This document shows positions 25,348 through 35,360 of a stretch of DNA of 45,574 bases, one piece after another. The DNA lies in NCBI GenBank assembly GCA_025353105.1, contig JANXRG010000083.1, forward strand, positions 1 through 45,574. The letters run 5' to 3'. A program made the translations under genes and the position numbers. The notes beneath the pieces are model-generated. The model was not told the DNA's origin, searched no databases, and saw only the letters and a list, made by a program, of their open reading frames with translations. This DNA comes from Verrucomicrobiota bacterium. Lineage in GTDB: Bacteria; Verrucomicrobiota; Verrucomicrobiia; Chthoniobacterales; SZAS-18. Position 1 is the first letter of the stretch, and each line of letters starts with the position of its first letter.

Positions 25348-25818
25348 ATGTCCCGTCGTCGCCAGACCATTCATAAGACCGAGAAGCTCGATTCGCGTTA
25401 TGCGAGTCCGCTCGTCTCGCGTTTGATCAGCACCGTCATGAAAGGCGGCAAGAAGTCGCTCGCGGAACGCATCGTCTACACCGCGATCGAAAAGAGCCGT
25501 GAGGGCTCGGATGCGGTCGACCCGCTCGAAATTCTCAATAAGGCGATCGAGAACACGAAGCCGCGCCTTGAAGTGAAGTCCCGCCGCGTCGGCGGTGCGA
25601 CCTACCAGGTGCCGGTGGAAATCGCGCCCGATCGCCAGCTCGCGCTTGCGATGCGGTGGATTGTCGGTTTCGCCGTGAAGCGCAAGGGCGGCCTCACCCG
25701 GGGACTCGCCTCCGAGCTCAAGGAAGCCGCCGCCGGCCAGGGTAACGCGATCAAGAAGCGTGACGACACGCATCGCATGGCCCAAGCCAACCGCGCCTTC
25801 GCCCACTTCCGCTACTAA
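25348..25818 (+). CDS. rpsG: 30S ribosomal protein S7
   Basis: A 156-aa protein that nucleates the head of the small subunit. MSRRRQTIHK is the usual start; NKAIENTKPRLEVKSRRVGGATYQVP is the family's signature. The upstream sequence CCGCTCTTTCCC is pyrimidine-rich and has no Shine-Dalgarno match. It sits 40 bp after rpsL and 71 bp before fusA. Confidence 0.98.
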   Translation: MSRRRQTIHKTEKLDSRYASPLVSRLISTVMKGGKKSLAERIVYTAIEKSREGSDAVDPLEILNKAIENTKPRLEVKSRRVGGATYQVPVEIAPDRQLALAMRWIVGFAVKRKGGLTRGLASELKEAAAGQGNAIKKRDDTHRMAQANRAFAHFRY

Positions 25819-25889
25819 AGCGGCCCGCCCGATGGCCGCAGTCCGCTGCGGCCGCCCGTTCTTTTTTCAACGCCAACCCCGAAGTCATT

Positions 25890-28067
25890 ATGTCCGCCAC
25901 CCTGGAAGCCAAGACCGCGACGAAGAATCCGAATTCCCCGGATCGCGCGTTCCCGCTTGAGCGTACGCGAAACATCGGCATCGCGGCCCACATCGACGCC
26001 GGCAAGACGACGCTGACCGAGCGCATCCTTTTTTACACCGGCATGATCCATCGGATCGGCGAGGTGCATGATGGCAACACCGTGACCGACTGGATGGAGC
26101 AGGAGCGCGAGCGCGGCATCACGATCACCTCCGCGGCGACGACCTGCAGCTGGACGCAGCGTCCGGAAGAAGGCGTGTTCAAGCTTTACGACGGCCTCAA
26201 GCAGCGCATCAACATCATCGACACCCCCGGCCACGTGGACTTCACGGCCGAGGTGGAGCGTTCGCTGCGCGTGCTCGACGGCGCCATCGGCGTCTTCTGC
26301 GCCGTCGCGGGCGTGCAGCCGCAATCCGAAACCGTCTGGCGGCAGATGACCAAGTACAACGTCCCGCGCATCGCGTTCGTCAACAAGATGGACCGCGTCG
26401 GCGCGAGTTTTGAAAACGCGATCAATGACATGCGCACCAAGCTGCATGCCAACGCGTGGCCGATTTTGATTCCGCTCGGCAAGGAGGATTACCTCAAGGG
26501 CCAGCTCGACGTGATCAATAATAAAGCGATCATTTACGCCGACGACGCAAGTTCGGGCTCGACGTATTCGGTCGAGGAGATTCCCGCCGAGCACCAGGCG
26601 ATGGTCACCAAGGCATTCAGTGATCTCGTGACCGCAATTTCCGACCTTGACGACGAAATCGGCATGGCGTTTCTCGAGGAGAAGCCCATCACGAAAGAGA
26701 TGCTCAAGGCCGGCATCCGCCGCCAGACCATTGCGAACAAGTTTGTGCCGGTCGTCGGTGGGTCCGCCTTCAAGAACAAGGGGGTGCAGTACCTCGTCGA
26801 CGCGGTCGTCGATTACCTGCCGAGCCCGATCGAAATTCCGCCGCAGGAGGCCCATGATCCGGATGACCTGGAGACGAAGATCCCCATGCCTCCGGACGAC
26901 AACGGAAAATTCTGCTCGCTGGCGTTCAAGCTCTGGAGCGATCCCTTTGTCGGCAAGCTCGTCTTCTTCCGCGTCTATTCCGGCAAGCTGACGAAGGGCG
27001 ATACGGTTTATAATCCCCGCACGAACAAGCGCGAGCGCATCAGCCGGCTCATCCAGATTCAGGCCGACAAGCGCCTCGACATCGACACGTGCTACTCGGG
27101 CGACATCGCCGCGATCGTCGGCATCAAGAATATCACGACGGGCGACACGCTCTGCGACGAGGATCATCCCATCCTGCTTGAGCCGCCGTCGTTCCCCGAT
27201 CCCGTCATCAGCATGGCGATCGAGCCGAAGACCAAGGTCGATCAGGAAAAGATGGGTAACGCGCTTCAGCGCCTCGCCGAGGAAGATCCGACGTTCCGCG
27301 TGCACACGAACGAAGACACCGGCCAGACGATCATCGCGGGCATGGGCGAGCTTCACCTGGAAATCATCCGTGATCGCATGAAGCGCGAGTTCAGCGTCGA
27401 GACCAACGCGGGCAAACCGCAGATCGCCTACCGCGAAACGATTTTGAAGTCCGCCCACGGCGTCGGCAAGCTCATCAAGCAGTCCGGCGGTCGCGGTCAG
27501 TACGGCCACGTCGAGGTCGACGTCCGTCCCGCGGCGCGCGGCAAGGGTCTCACCGTGGACAACAAGGTCGTCGGCGGCGTCATTCCCAAGGAATACATCC
27601 CGGCGGTCAAAAAGGGCATCGAAGAGGCCGTGCTCAACGGCGTGGTCGGCGGGTATCCCGTCATCGACGTCGAAGTCGACATCGTCTACGGCAGCTACCA
27701 CGACGTCGATTCGAACGAACTCGCCTTCAAGATGGCTGCGATCTTCGCGGTAAAGGACGCGTTCAAACACGCCAATGCGATCCTGCTCGAGCCGATCATG
27801 AAGGTCGAGAATTCGGTGCCCGAGGAATATCAGGGCGACATCATGGGCGACCTCAACCGCCGCCGTGGCCGCATCAACGGGATCGAGAGCAAGAATGGCC
27901 TGAGCATCGTGAACGCCGAGGTTCCGCTCGCGGAAATGTTCGGCTACGCGACCGCCATTCGTTCGCTGTCCAAGGGACGCTCCAGTTATTCGATGGAACC
28001 CAGCCACTTCGAGCAGGTGCCCGCCCAGGTGCTCGCCGAAGTGCTCGACAAAAAAGGCGACAAGTAA
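25890..28067 (+). CDS. fusA: translation elongation factor G
   Basis: A 725-aa GTPase that drives ribosomal translocation, slightly longer than the usual 690-705. The GTPase motifs are in order: AHIDAGKTT (G1), [13 protein letters not shown] (G2), DTPGHVDF (G3), NKMD (G4) and GSAFKNKG (G5). Domain IV is represented by [11 protein letters not shown] and ends with the usual [13 protein letters not shown]. tuf, which follows fusA in many bacteria, is not here; rpsJ comes next after 42 bp. Confidence 0.98.
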   Translation: MSATLEAKTATKNPNSPDRAFPLERTRNIGIAAHIDAGKTTLTERILFYTGMIHRIGEVHDGNTVTDWMEQERERGITITSAATTCSWTQRPEEGVFKLYDGLKQRINIIDTPGHVDFTAEVERSLRVLDGAIGVFCAVAGVQPQSETVWRQMTKYNVPRIAFVNKMDRVGASFENAINDMRTKLHANAWPILIPLGKEDYLKGQLDVINNKAIIYADDASSGSTYSVEEIPAEHQAMVTKAFSDLVTAISDLDDEIGMAFLEEKPITKEMLKAGIRRQTIANKFVPVVGGSAFKNKGVQYLVDAVVDYLPSPIEIPPQEAHDPDDLETKIPMPPDDNGKFCSLAFKLWSDPFVGKLVFFRVYSGKLTKGDTVYNPRTNKRERISRLIQIQADKRLDIDTCYSGDIAAIVGIKNITTGDTLCDEDHPILLEPPSFPDPVISMAIEPKTKVDQEKMGNALQRLAEEDPTFRVHTNEDTGQTIIAGMGELHLEIIRDRMKREFSVETNAGKPQIAYRETILKSAHGVGKLIKQSGGRGQYGHVEVDVRPAARGKGLTVDNKVVGGVIPKEYIPAVKKGIEEAVLNGVVGGYPVIDVEVDIVYGSYHDVDSNELAFKMAAIFAVKDAFKHANAILLEPIMKVENSVPEEYQGDIMGDLNRRRGRINGIESKNGLSIVNAEVPLAEMFGYATAIRSLSKGRSSYSMEPSHFEQVPAQVLAEVLDKKGDK

Positions 28068-28109
28068 GCGCGCCGCTCCAGTCAACCTTTCACTTCTTCG
28101 CCTCCTTCC

Positions 28110-28421
28110 ATGACCACCGGCCAACGCATTCGCATCCGCCTCAAAGGTTTCGACCATCGGATGCTCGATCAGTCCAGCCTCGACATCGTCGAGACCGCCA
28201 AGCGCACGGGCGCCAAGGTCTCCGGTCCAATTCCGCTGCCGACGCGCATCGAGCGCTTCACGGTGAATCGCTCCCCGCACGTCGACAAGAAGAGCATGGA
28301 GCAGTTCGAAATCCGCACGCACAAGCGCCTGCTCGACATCATCGAGCCGACCGCGAAGACGGTGGATGAGCTCCGCAAATTAAACCTGCCGGCCGGCGTC
28401 GACATCTCCATCAAGATCTGA
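28110..28421 (+). CDS. rpsJ: 30S ribosomal protein S10
   Basis: A 103-aa protein of the small-subunit head and, in other bacteria, a partner of NusB in antitermination. [16 protein letters not shown] and [24 protein letters not shown] are diagnostic. This is the first gene of the classical S10 operon, joined here directly to the str genes. The 107 bp between it and rplC show no gene. The leader CTTCGCCTCCTTCC lacks a Shine-Dalgarno sequence. Confidence 0.98.
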   Translation: MTTGQRIRIRLKGFDHRMLDQSSLDIVETAKRTGAKVSGPIPLPTRIERFTVNRSPHVDKKSMEQFEIRTHKRLLDIIEPTAKTVDELRKLNLPAGVDISIKI

Positions 28422-28528
28422 CCAACAACCCATCGGTGCATGGCTCGCAAGGGCCGGAATCGTCAAGACTCCCAGCACCCCCAACCCCACGTCTCCCGCG
28501 GCCCCAGGCCCGGCGAAACCTCTGTATC

Positions 28529-29182
28529 ATGAGCATCGGACTAATCGGAAAAAAACTCGGCATGACCCGCGTCTATGACGACAAGGGTCGCATCACGCCG
28601 GTCACGGTCATCCACGTTGCGCCCAACGCGGTCGTGCAGCGCAAGACCCACGAAAAAGACGGCTACTCGGCCATCCAGCTCGCGGCCTTCGATCAGGCGG
28701 ATCACCGCATGACGAAGCCGATTACCGGCCATCTCAAGAAGAATGGCGTTGGTTCGAAGCGCAAGCTTCAGGAATTCCGCTGCGCGAACGATGAGGCCGT
28801 CTCCGCCGCCCCCGCCGAGGTCACGGTGAATCAATTTCAAGTCGGCCAGTGGGTCGACGTCATCGGCCAGAGCAAGGGCAAGGGCTTCCAGGGCGTCATG
28901 AAGAAACACAACTTCCACGGCCAGGGCGCGGCGCACGGCTCGAAGACCCATCGGCGCAACGGCGCCATCGGCAATCGTTCCACCCCGGGCCGCGTTTGGA
29001 AGAACATGGGTATGCCCGGTCACATGGGCGACGAGCGCGTGACGGCCCAGAATCTCAAGGTCGTGCAAGTGCGCGAGGAAGATAATGCGCTGCTTGTCAG
29101 CGGACCGGTTCCCGGCGCCGCCGGCAGCTATGTGTTCATCCGCGCCGCGAAGAAGAAGCCGCTTCCGGCCGCGGCGAAGTAA
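28529..29182 (+). CDS. rplC: 50S ribosomal protein L3
   Basis: A 217-aa early-assembly protein near the peptidyl transferase centre. GLIGKKLGMTRVYDDKG is the standard start, and HRRNGAIGNRSTPGRVWKNMGMPGHMG is the conserved loop. In that loop the residue methylated as Gln in E. coli appears to be Arg (GNRSTPG). The ATG at 28529 was chosen because it begins the conserved part. Confidence 0.97.
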   Translation: MSIGLIGKKLGMTRVYDDKGRITPVTVIHVAPNAVVQRKTHEKDGYSAIQLAAFDQADHRMTKPITGHLKKNGVGSKRKLQEFRCANDEAVSAAPAEVTVNQFQVGQWVDVIGQSKGKGFQGVMKKHNFHGQGAAHGSKTHRRNGAIGNRSTPGRVWKNMGMPGHMGDERVTAQNLKVVQVREEDNALLVSGPVPGAAGSYVFIRAAKKKPLPAAAK

Positions 29183-29206
29183 GATCACCCCCACTTTACG
29201 CCCCCT

Positions 29207-29851
29207 ATGAGCGCCACCATTCTCACCGTCGACGCCGCGAAAGCCGCGCATCTCGACCTCATCACCGACAAGCGTAAGGGCATGCAGGCCCTGCACGAGA
29301 CCATCGTCGCTTATCGGGCCAATCGTCGCGCCGGCACTGCCAGCACGAAGACCAAGGCCACCGTCTCCGGTTCCGGCAAGAAACCGTACCGGCAGAAGGG
29401 CACCGGCCGCGCCCGCGCCGGCTACATGTCCTCGCCCATCCGCCGCGGCGGTGGCGTCGTGTTCGGTCCGCATCCGCGCGACTATTCCAAGAAGACGAAC
29501 AAGGCCGTAAAGCGCCTCGCGCTCCGCAAGGCCCTGAGCGCCCAAATCATTGACGGCAACGTGCTCATCGTGGAGAATTTCAACATCAAGAAGGGAAAGA
29601 CGAAGGATTTCGTCGCGGCCGTGAAGAAGCTCACCGACGCCGTCAAAGTGTTGATCGTCTCGGGCGACTTCAGCCCGGCGACCTATCTCGCCGCGCGCAA
29701 CGTGCGGCCGGTGCAATTGATGACCGACGCCGAGTGCAACGCCGAGCACCTGCTCAAGTACGAGAAAATCATCGTGACCAAGAAGGCGCTCGACACGCTC
29801 GTGAAGCGCACGGTGCGCGCCGATCGCCGCGAGACGGCCGCCGCCGCCTAA
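29207..29851 (+). CDS. rplD: 50S ribosomal protein L4
   Basis: A 214-aa protein lining the exit tunnel. [38 protein letters not shown], the tunnel loop, is highly conserved; it is seen here from about residue 60. In E. coli L4 also represses its own operon, but no matching leader can be judged here. It lies 24 bp after rplC, behind a pyrimidine-rich leader. Confidence 0.97.
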   Translation: MSATILTVDAAKAAHLDLITDKRKGMQALHETIVAYRANRRAGTASTKTKATVSGSGKKPYRQKGTGRARAGYMSSPIRRGGGVVFGPHPRDYSKKTNKAVKRLALRKALSAQIIDGNVLIVENFNIKKGKTKDFVAAVKKLTDAVKVLIVSGDFSPATYLAARNVRPVQLMTDAECNAEHLLKYEKIIVTKKALDTLVKRTVRADRRETAAAA

Positions 29852-29874
29852 CCCGAATTCCCGAGGCCAACGCC

Positions 29875-30159
29875 ATGAACGAACCCACCGACCTGATTCA
29901 AACCATCTGCCTGACCGAGAAGGCGACGCTGCTCAGCGACAAGGAAAACCAGTACGTTTTCAAAGTCGTCCCGCGCGCGACGAAACCGCAGATCAAGGAG
30001 GCGATTGAGGCGCTCTTCAAGAAGACCGTCATCAGCGTGAACACCGCCAATTACGCCGGCAAGAAGAAGCGCGAACGCCGCGCCGACTTCGGCCGCCGCC
30101 CGCATTGGAAGAAGGCCATCGTCACGCTCAAGGAGGGCGAGAAGATCGACCTCGCCTAA
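29875..30159 (+). CDS. rplW: 50S ribosomal protein L23
   Basis: A 94-aa protein at the tunnel exit, where trigger factor and SRP dock. ICLTEKATLL, YVFKVVPRATKPQIKEAIEALF and KKAIVTLKEGEKIDL follow the family pattern. The ATG at 29875 begins the conserved part and is 23 bp after rplD. A weak GAGG lies 9 bp before it. Confidence 0.97.
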   Translation: MNEPTDLIQTICLTEKATLLSDKENQYVFKVVPRATKPQIKEAIEALFKKTVISVNTANYAGKKKRERRADFGRRPHWKKAIVTLKEGEKIDLA

Positions 30160-30192
30160 GCCGCGAATCGCTTTACCCCAGCCGACCTACTT

Positions 30193-31044
30193 ATGGCTCT
30201 CAAATCCTATCGTCCCATCACCCCGACGCAGCGTTTCAAGATGACGCCGGCGTTCGACGAAATCACGAAAAGCAAACCCGAGCGTTCGCTGACCGAGCCG
30301 CTCCGCAAGAGCGGCGGCCGCAACAACACGGGGCGCCTGACCGTTCGCCATCGCGGCGGCGGCCACAAGCGCCGCTATCGCCTCGTCGATTTCAAGCGCC
30401 AGAAGTTCGGCGTGGAAGCGACCGTGCTGGCGGTGGAATACGATCCGAATCGCACGGCGCGCATCGCGCTGATCCAATATGCGGACGGCGAGAAAAGCTA
30501 CATTCTCTGGCCCGTGGGCCTCGCGGTCGGAGCCAAGGTGATGTCCGGGCCGAACGCCGCGCCCGAAGTGGGCAACGCGCTTCCGCTTAGCGCCATTCCG
30601 CTCGGCACGAACATTCACAACATTGAGTTCCGCCCCGGCCACGGCGGTCAGATTGCCCGCAGCGCCGGTCAGATCGCCGTGCTGAACAATCGTGAAGCCG
30701 GCTACGCGCTGGTGAAGATGCCCTCCAGTGAAATCCGGAAGATTCACGAGAATTGCTACGCGACCATCGGCCAGGTCGGCAACGTCGATCACATGAACGT
30801 GATCAGTGGCAAGGCCGGACGGTCCCGCTGGAAGGGTCGTCGCCCGACTGTCCGCGGCGTGGCCATGAACCCGGTTGATCACCCGATGGGTGGCGGTCAG
30901 GGCAAGAGCAAGGGCGGTGGCGGCCGGCATCATCCGGTCAGCCCGTGGGGCCAGCTGTCGAAGGGCTTCAAGACCCGCCGCAAGCACAAGCCGAGCGAAA
31001 ACTTCATCGTCGCGCGCCGCACCAAGAAGAAGAAGTCGTCCTAA
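30193..31044 (+). CDS. rplB: 50S ribosomal protein L2
   Basis: A 283-aa protein needed for subunit joining and peptidyl transfer. The conserved blocks [23 protein letters not shown] and, near the C-terminus, [17 protein letters not shown] with HHPVSPWGQ are present, including the histidine region tied to peptidyl transfer. The length is slightly above the common 273-277. It is 33 bp after rplW. Confidence 0.98.
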   Translation: MALKSYRPITPTQRFKMTPAFDEITKSKPERSLTEPLRKSGGRNNTGRLTVRHRGGGHKRRYRLVDFKRQKFGVEATVLAVEYDPNRTARIALIQYADGEKSYILWPVGLAVGAKVMSGPNAAPEVGNALPLSAIPLGTNIHNIEFRPGHGGQIARSAGQIAVLNNREAGYALVKMPSSEIRKIHENCYATIGQVGNVDHMNVISGKAGRSRWKGRRPTVRGVAMNPVDHPMGGGQGKSKGGGGRHHPVSPWGQLSKGFKTRRKHKPSENFIVARRTKKKKSS

Positions 31045-31072
31045 TCTCCAACTCGTAATCGTTTAAAGTCCT

Positions 31073-31351
31073 ATGGGAAGATCGTTGAAAAAGGGCCCCT
31101 TCGTTGAGGGCCATCTGCTCGAGAAAATCGAGAAGCTAAACAAGGAAAACTCGAAGAAGGCGATCAAGACCTGGTCGCGCCGCTCGATGATCGTGCCCGA
31201 TTTCGTCGGCCACACTTTCCTCGTCCACAACGGCAAAATCTTCAATTCGGTTTTCGTCACCGAGAACATGGTGGGCCACAAGCTCGGCGAGTTTTCCCCG
31301 ACCCGAACCTTCAAGAAGCATGGCGCACACACCGCGAAGGTCGCGAAGTAG
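31073..31351 (+). CDS. rpsS: 30S ribosomal protein S19
   Basis: A 92-aa protein of the small-subunit head. [19 protein letters not shown] and [18 protein letters not shown] are typical. It is followed not by rplV directly, as is usual, but by a 552-bp gap. The leader GTTTAAAGTCCT has no clear Shine-Dalgarno sequence. Confidence 0.98.
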   Translation: MGRSLKKGPFVEGHLLEKIEKLNKENSKKAIKTWSRRSMIVPDFVGHTFLVHNGKIFNSVFVTENMVGHKLGEFSPTRTFKKHGAHTAKVAK

Positions 31352-31903
31352 TTCGTCCCCGAAATCCCCCCCGTCCCACCCCAGAATTTTCCCGGAGGAT
31401 CCCTGAATTCCCAAGGTGCCGCACCCGCGGCGCCCGGAGACAAACCAAGCGAATCAACCCCGGACCGCGCGCACGTTATGAGTCGCATCGTCCCCCCAGG
31501 CGAAAGATCGAGAGCCGATGCTGTTTGTCGCGCTCCATGCTTCCGCCGCTCGCCCTGGCAAGTCCGGGGCCGGAGGTGCCCACCGAAAGGTACTGGATCT
31601 AAAGTTGCCCAAGTCCCGCGTCCTTTCTGGCGGTGACGAAACGCAAAAGATTGTTGGAAAGCTTGTCGTCGGAACCGGAGCAGCGCTTCGTTTCCCCGCG
31701 GGTGCCGCCCAGCTTCGATCCCCGGCCGCCCCGCTTGTCTGCCGCGCCTTTCCGGCCATCGGGTCGAGGCCGGAACCCGGGTTGATTCCTGATGATTGTC
31801 CGGTTCCGACCGGAAAAATTCTCAAGATTTTAGAAGAAACTTTTTCAAATCCGATTACCTTCCCGGCCCTCTATTGCCTCCGCCTCACCCGACCCATCTG
31901 ATC
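31352..31903 (+). other. 552-bp gap inside the S10 gene cluster
   Basis: No recognisable gene lies between rpsS and rplV, although neighbours elsewhere in the operon are mostly 13-110 bp apart. A forward frame at 31518-31901 (127 codons) ends 2 bp before the rplV start, but its peptide resembles no family and its codon third positions are not clearly GC-biased as in the real genes. The last 110 bp are AT-rich and contain a small hairpin, TCCGGT-TCCG-ACCGGA (31799-31814), followed by A/T runs. The stretch could hold an internal promoter, a regulatory leader RNA, or a fast-evolving small gene. Confidence 0.5.
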
Positions 31904-32338
31904 ATGGAAGTCCGCTCCCTTTATAAATACGCCCGCATGTCGCCTTTCAAGGTGCGGGAACTCACCCGGGAAATCCAGGGCCTCCCGGCCTCGGAGGCGC
32001 TGGACATCATCAATTTCAGCCCGTTGAAGGCCTCGCGCCTCGTCGGCCAGACGCTGCGCAGCGCCATCGCGAACGCGGAGAACAACCACAACCTCGAAGT
32101 CGCGAAATTGATGATCAAGGAAGCGACCGTGGGCGAGGGCCCGACGCTCAAGCGCATCATGCCACGCGCGCGCGGCAGCGCGAGTCCGATCCGGAAGCGC
32201 ACCAGCCACATCAAGATCATCCTCACCGACGAACTCGAACTCCCGCTCCGGGGCAAAGCCCGCCGCGACGCGAAACTGACCGCCGCCAAGGCGCGCCGCG
32301 ATGCGCGCAAGCCGAAGACGACCAAAACCGCCGCCTGA
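31904..32338 (+). CDS. rplV: 50S ribosomal protein L22
   Basis: A 144-aa tunnel protein. YKYARMSPFKVRELTREIQG and LKRIMPRARGSASPIRKRTSHIKI are the family's N-terminal and loop blocks. The C-terminus is extended by about 30 basic residues (KARRDAKLTAAKARRDARKP). The ATG at 31904 starts the conserved part; the frame is open further upstream in the gap, but that peptide is not L22-like. Confidence 0.96.
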   Translation: MEVRSLYKYARMSPFKVRELTREIQGLPASEALDIINFSPLKASRLVGQTLRSAIANAENNHNLEVAKLMIKEATVGEGPTLKRIMPRARGSASPIRKRTSHIKIILTDELELPLRGKARRDAKLTAAKARRDARKPKTTKTAA

Positions 32339-32366
32339 TTTTTCTCCTCCAGCTCACCACTCTGCC

Positions 32367-33044
32367 ATGGGACAAAAAGTAAATCCGATCAGCTTCCGCC
32401 TCGCGTTGACCAAGGACTGGCGTTCGCGCTGGTACGCCAACAAAAAGGAATTGCCGGAGATGTTGCACGGCGACATCAAGATCCGCACATACGTGAAGAA
32501 GAAACTCGCGCTCGCGGCGGTCTCCAAGATCATCATCGAACGCGCGTGGAACAGCATCCGCGTGACGATCCACACCGCCCGCCCGGGACTGGTGATTGGC
32601 CGCAAGGGTGCGGAAATTGAGACGATGACGAAGGAGATTTCGGCGATGGCCGACGGCAAGCAGGTCAAGATCGACATCTTCGAGATCAAGACACCGGAAC
32701 TCGAGGCCCAGCTCGTGGCCGAGAACATCGCGCTCCAACTCGAGCGCCGGATTTCGTTCCGCCGCGCGATGAAGAAAGCGATGCAGACCACGATGGAAAT
32801 GGGCGCGCTCGGCATCAAGCTGCGGGCGGCCGGGCGGCTGGGTGGCGCGGAAATCGCGCGCGTCGAAACTTCGAAGGACGGCAAGGCCCCGCTCCACACG
32901 CTGCGCGCCAACATCGATTACGGATTCGCCGAGGCGAAGACGCTCTACGGAACGATCGGCGTGAAATGCTGGATCTGTAAGAAGGACGTCATCGTGCCGG
33001 AGAGTTCCACCACGTTGATCCCCACCGAAGCCGCGCTCGCCTGA
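32367..33044 (+). CDS. rpsC: 30S ribosomal protein S3
   Basis: A 225-aa protein at the mRNA entry site. MGQKVNPISFRLALTKDW is the universal start; the KH domain is marked by GLVIGRKGAEIETM. Near the C-terminus IGVKCWICKKDVI has a CxxC, unlike the usual VKVWIYKG; a metal role is speculative. The leader CACCACTCTGCC has no Shine-Dalgarno sequence. It is 28 bp after rplV. Confidence 0.98.
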   Translation: MGQKVNPISFRLALTKDWRSRWYANKKELPEMLHGDIKIRTYVKKKLALAAVSKIIIERAWNSIRVTIHTARPGLVIGRKGAEIETMTKEISAMADGKQVKIDIFEIKTPELEAQLVAENIALQLERRISFRRAMKKAMQTTMEMGALGIKLRAAGRLGGAEIARVETSKDGKAPLHTLRANIDYGFAEAKTLYGTIGVKCWICKKDVIVPESSTTLIPTEAALA

Positions 33045-33073
33045 TTCATCCCCGGAACCCCGACCCCACTTTT

Positions 33074-33079
33074 AAGGAG
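33074..33079 (+). promoter_or_regulatory. Shine-Dalgarno sequence of rplP
   Basis: AAGGAG lies 8 nt before the rplP ATG. It is worth listing because most other ribosomal genes in this window have no such element. Confidence 0.8.
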
Positions 33080-33087
33080 ATTACGTC

Positions 33088-33516
33088 ATGGCCCTGATGC
33101 CCAAACGAGTTAAGTACCGCAAAAGCCAGCGCGGCAGCCGCAAAGGCACCGCGTCGCGCAACGTCGACATTGCGTTCGGCGAGTACGCGCTGCAGACGCT
33201 CGAGCGCGCCTGGATCACGAACACCCAGATCGAGGCGGCCCGCGTCGCGCTGACGCGCAACATGAAGCGCAAGGGCAAGCTCTGGATCAAAATTTTCCCG
33301 GACAAGTCCGTCACGTCCCGCCCGCCGGAAACCCGGATGGGCAAGGGCAAGGGCGCGCCCGAGTACTGGGTGGCCGTGGTTCGTCCCGGGAACATCCTGT
33401 TCGAACTCGACGGCGTGCCCGAATCTGTCGCGAAGGAGTCCCTCCGCCTCGCCGCCACCAAGCTTCCAGTCCGCACCCGCTTCCTCAGCCGCCATCATGC
33501 GCCCGCCGCGTCCTAA
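33088..33516 (+). CDS. rplP: 50S ribosomal protein L16
   Basis: A 142-aa protein near the A-site tRNA elbow. [20 protein letters not shown] and [22 protein letters not shown] are diagnostic. It is the gene with the clearest Shine-Dalgarno sequence in the cluster (AAGGAG). It is 43 bp after rpsC. Confidence 0.98.
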   Translation: MALMPKRVKYRKSQRGSRKGTASRNVDIAFGEYALQTLERAWITNTQIEAARVALTRNMKRKGKLWIKIFPDKSVTSRPPETRMGKGKGAPEYWVAVVRPGNILFELDGVPESVAKESLRLAATKLPVRTRFLSRHHAPAAS

Positions 33517-33546
33517 TCCCGTTTCCCACTCCCATCGATCGACGCC

Positions 33547-33753
33547 ATGAAGGCCAAAGAACTTCTCGAACTCAGCAATGACGATCTCCATTTGAAGCGC
33601 AAGGAGCTGAAGATGGACAATTTCAACATGCGCCTGCAGCAGCAGCTCGGGCAGCTCGAGAAGCCGCACCGCATTCGCGAAAACCGGAAGGACATCGCGC
33701 GCATCGAGACCATCCTCACCCAGCGCAAGCACACGGCCGCCGCCGCGAAGTAA
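33547..33753 (+). CDS. rpmC: 50S ribosomal protein L29
   Basis: A 68-aa two-helix protein at the tunnel exit. [22 protein letters not shown] and [24 protein letters not shown] follow the family pattern. It is 30 bp after rplP. Confidence 0.95.
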   Translation: MKAKELLELSNDDLHLKRKELKMDNFNMRLQQQLGQLEKPHRIRENRKDIARIETILTQRKHTAAAAK

Positions 33754-33778
33754 TCCTGCTGCCCAGCCCTTTTCCAAC

Positions 33779-34066
33779 ATGAGCGATTCCACCACCGCCC
33801 CCGTCGCCGAGCCGACCGACAGCCCCGCCATCCGCAAGACACGCGTTGGCCAAGTCGTGTCCACGAAGATGCAGAAGACCATCGTCGTGCAGACCGTCAC
33901 GCGCGTGCCGCACGCCAAGTTCGGCAAGATCATCAAGCAACGGCGGAAGTTTTACGCCCACGACGAAGAGGGCAAGGCGCAGGAGGGCGACACCGTCCGC
34001 ATCCAGGAAACCCGGCCGCTCAGCAAACTGAAGCGCTGGAAGCTCGTGGAAGTTCTCAAGCATTGA
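33779..34066 (+). CDS. rpsQ: 30S ribosomal protein S17
   Basis: A 95-aa 16S rRNA-binding protein. [31 protein letters not shown] is the core. About 20 residues precede it ([20 protein letters not shown]), a small acidic extension relative to typical S17. It is 25 bp after rpmC. Confidence 0.96.
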   Translation: MSDSTTAPVAEPTDSPAIRKTRVGQVVSTKMQKTIVVQTVTRVPHAKFGKIIKQRRKFYAHDEEGKAQEGDTVRIQETRPLSKLKRWKLVEVLKH

Positions 34067-34110
34067 GGCACCCGCCGACCCGTTGACGCAACTCCCAACT
34101 TTTCCGAACC

Positions 34111-34476
34111 ATGCTTCAAATCCGCTCCCGTTGCGATGTCGCCGATAATTCCGGCGCCAAAATGGCGACCATGATCGGTGTCATCGGCAAGTCCTCGCTC
34201 TACGCGGGGATTGGCGACGTCATCACCGCCAACGTCAAGGAAGCCAGCCCCGGCGGCACGGTGAAGAAGGGCGAGGTCGTTCGCGCCGTCATCGTCCGAA
34301 CGCGCACGCCGATTCGCCGGGCGGACGGCTCGTACCTGCGGTTTGATAACAACGCCATCGTGATCATCGACAAGGACCTCAATCCGCGCGGCACGCGCAT
34401 CTTCGGCCCGGTCGCCCGCGAGCTGCGCGACAAGAACTTCATGAAAATTATCTCCCTCGCCCCGGAGGTGCTTTGA
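34111..34476 (+). CDS. rplN: 50S ribosomal protein L14
   Basis: A 121-aa protein at the subunit interface. [25 protein letters not shown] and [18 protein letters not shown] with [16 protein letters not shown] are diagnostic. Its last codons carry GGAGG, which serves the rplX start. Confidence 0.98.
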   Translation: MLQIRSRCDVADNSGAKMATMIGVIGKSSLYAGIGDVITANVKEASPGGTVKKGEVVRAVIVRTRTPIRRADGSYLRFDNNAIVIIDKDLNPRGTRIFGPVARELRDKNFMKIISLAPEVL

Positions 34477-34477
34477 G

Positions 34478-34759
34478 ATGAAAAAGCTGAAACGAATTCC
34501 CCAGCAACGCAAGTTCCACGTCCGCAGTGGCGACGTGGTTGAAGTGACCTCCGGCAATCACAAGGGCAAGACCGGCCGCATTCTCCGCGTCGACCGGCCC
34601 AAGCTGCGCGCCTTTGTTGAGGGCGTGCGCATGATCAAAAAGCACGTCAAGAAGTCGCCGAAGAACCAACAGGGCGGCATCATCGAAATGGAAGGCCCGA
34701 TCCACGTTTCGAATCTCAAGGTGCTCGAGAAGTACGTGCACGTTTCCGAAAAGAAGTAA
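34478..34759 (+). CDS. rplX: 50S ribosomal protein L24
   Basis: A 93-aa assembly-initiating protein, slightly shorter than the usual 100-105. [26 protein letters not shown] is the KOW motif. Its ATG is 1 nt after the rplN stop, so the two are probably translationally coupled; GGAGG inside the end of rplN lies 10 nt upstream. Confidence 0.96.
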   Translation: MKKLKRIPQQRKFHVRSGDVVEVTSGNHKGKTGRILRVDRPKLRAFVEGVRMIKKHVKKSPKNQQGGIIEMEGPIHVSNLKVLEKYVHVSEKK

Positions 34760-34781
34760 CGACCCCGCGTCGCCCCGAAAT

Positions 34782-35342
34782 ATGACTCCCGCCCTTTTGA
34801 CTGAATATCGCGAGAAAGTCGTGCCCGCCCTCAAGGCGAAGCAAGGCTACAAGAACGTCCACCAGGTGCCGCGCCTGGACAAGGTGGTCGTGAACACCTC
34901 CGTCGCCTCCGCCCCGGACGTGAAGGCCGCCCTCGAGGATGCCAAAAAGGAAATGGAGATCATCACCGGGCAGAAGCCATCCGAGACGCGCGCCAAGGAA
35001 AGCATTTCCAATTTCAAGCTGCGCGAAGGTCAGCCAATCGGCGCCAAGGTGACGCTGCGCGGCGCCCGGATGTACGAATTCATGGAGCGCTTGATCAAGC
35101 TGTCGCTGCCGCGCATCCGCGATTTCCGCGGGGTGTCGCCGCGCGCCTTCGACGGCCACGGCAACTATACGCTCGGCGTGAAGGACCAGTCCATCTTTCC
35201 GGAGATCGAGCTCGACAAGATCAAGCGCAACATCGGCTTCGACGTAACGATTGTCACCACCGCGAAGACCGACGCCGAGGCCAAGGCGTTGCTGGCCGAA
35301 TTTGGTTTTCCCTTCAGCGACCGCCACAAGAAAGCGGCCTAA
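34782..35342 (+). CDS. rplE: 50S ribosomal protein L5
   Basis: A 186-aa protein that binds 5S rRNA and the P-site tRNA. NVHQVPRLDKVVVNTSV, ITGQKPSETRAKESISNFKLREGQPIGAKVTLRG and GNYTLGVKDQSIFPEI are diagnostic. rpsN, which normally follows, is missing: rpsH starts 18 bp after the stop. Confidence 0.98.
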   Translation: MTPALLTEYREKVVPALKAKQGYKNVHQVPRLDKVVVNTSVASAPDVKAALEDAKKEMEIITGQKPSETRAKESISNFKLREGQPIGAKVTLRGARMYEFMERLIKLSLPRIRDFRGVSPRAFDGHGNYTLGVKDQSIFPEIELDKIKRNIGFDVTIVTTAKTDAEAKALLAEFGFPFSDRHKKAA

Positions 35343-35360
35343 CGTTCGACTGCACGCACC

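Noticed and set aside
25815-28322. 835-codon minus-strand open frame opposite fusA
   Set aside because: It is antisense to a fully conserved EF-G gene, its peptide is low-complexity His/Arg/Asp-rich, and such frames arise from GC-rich codon bias.
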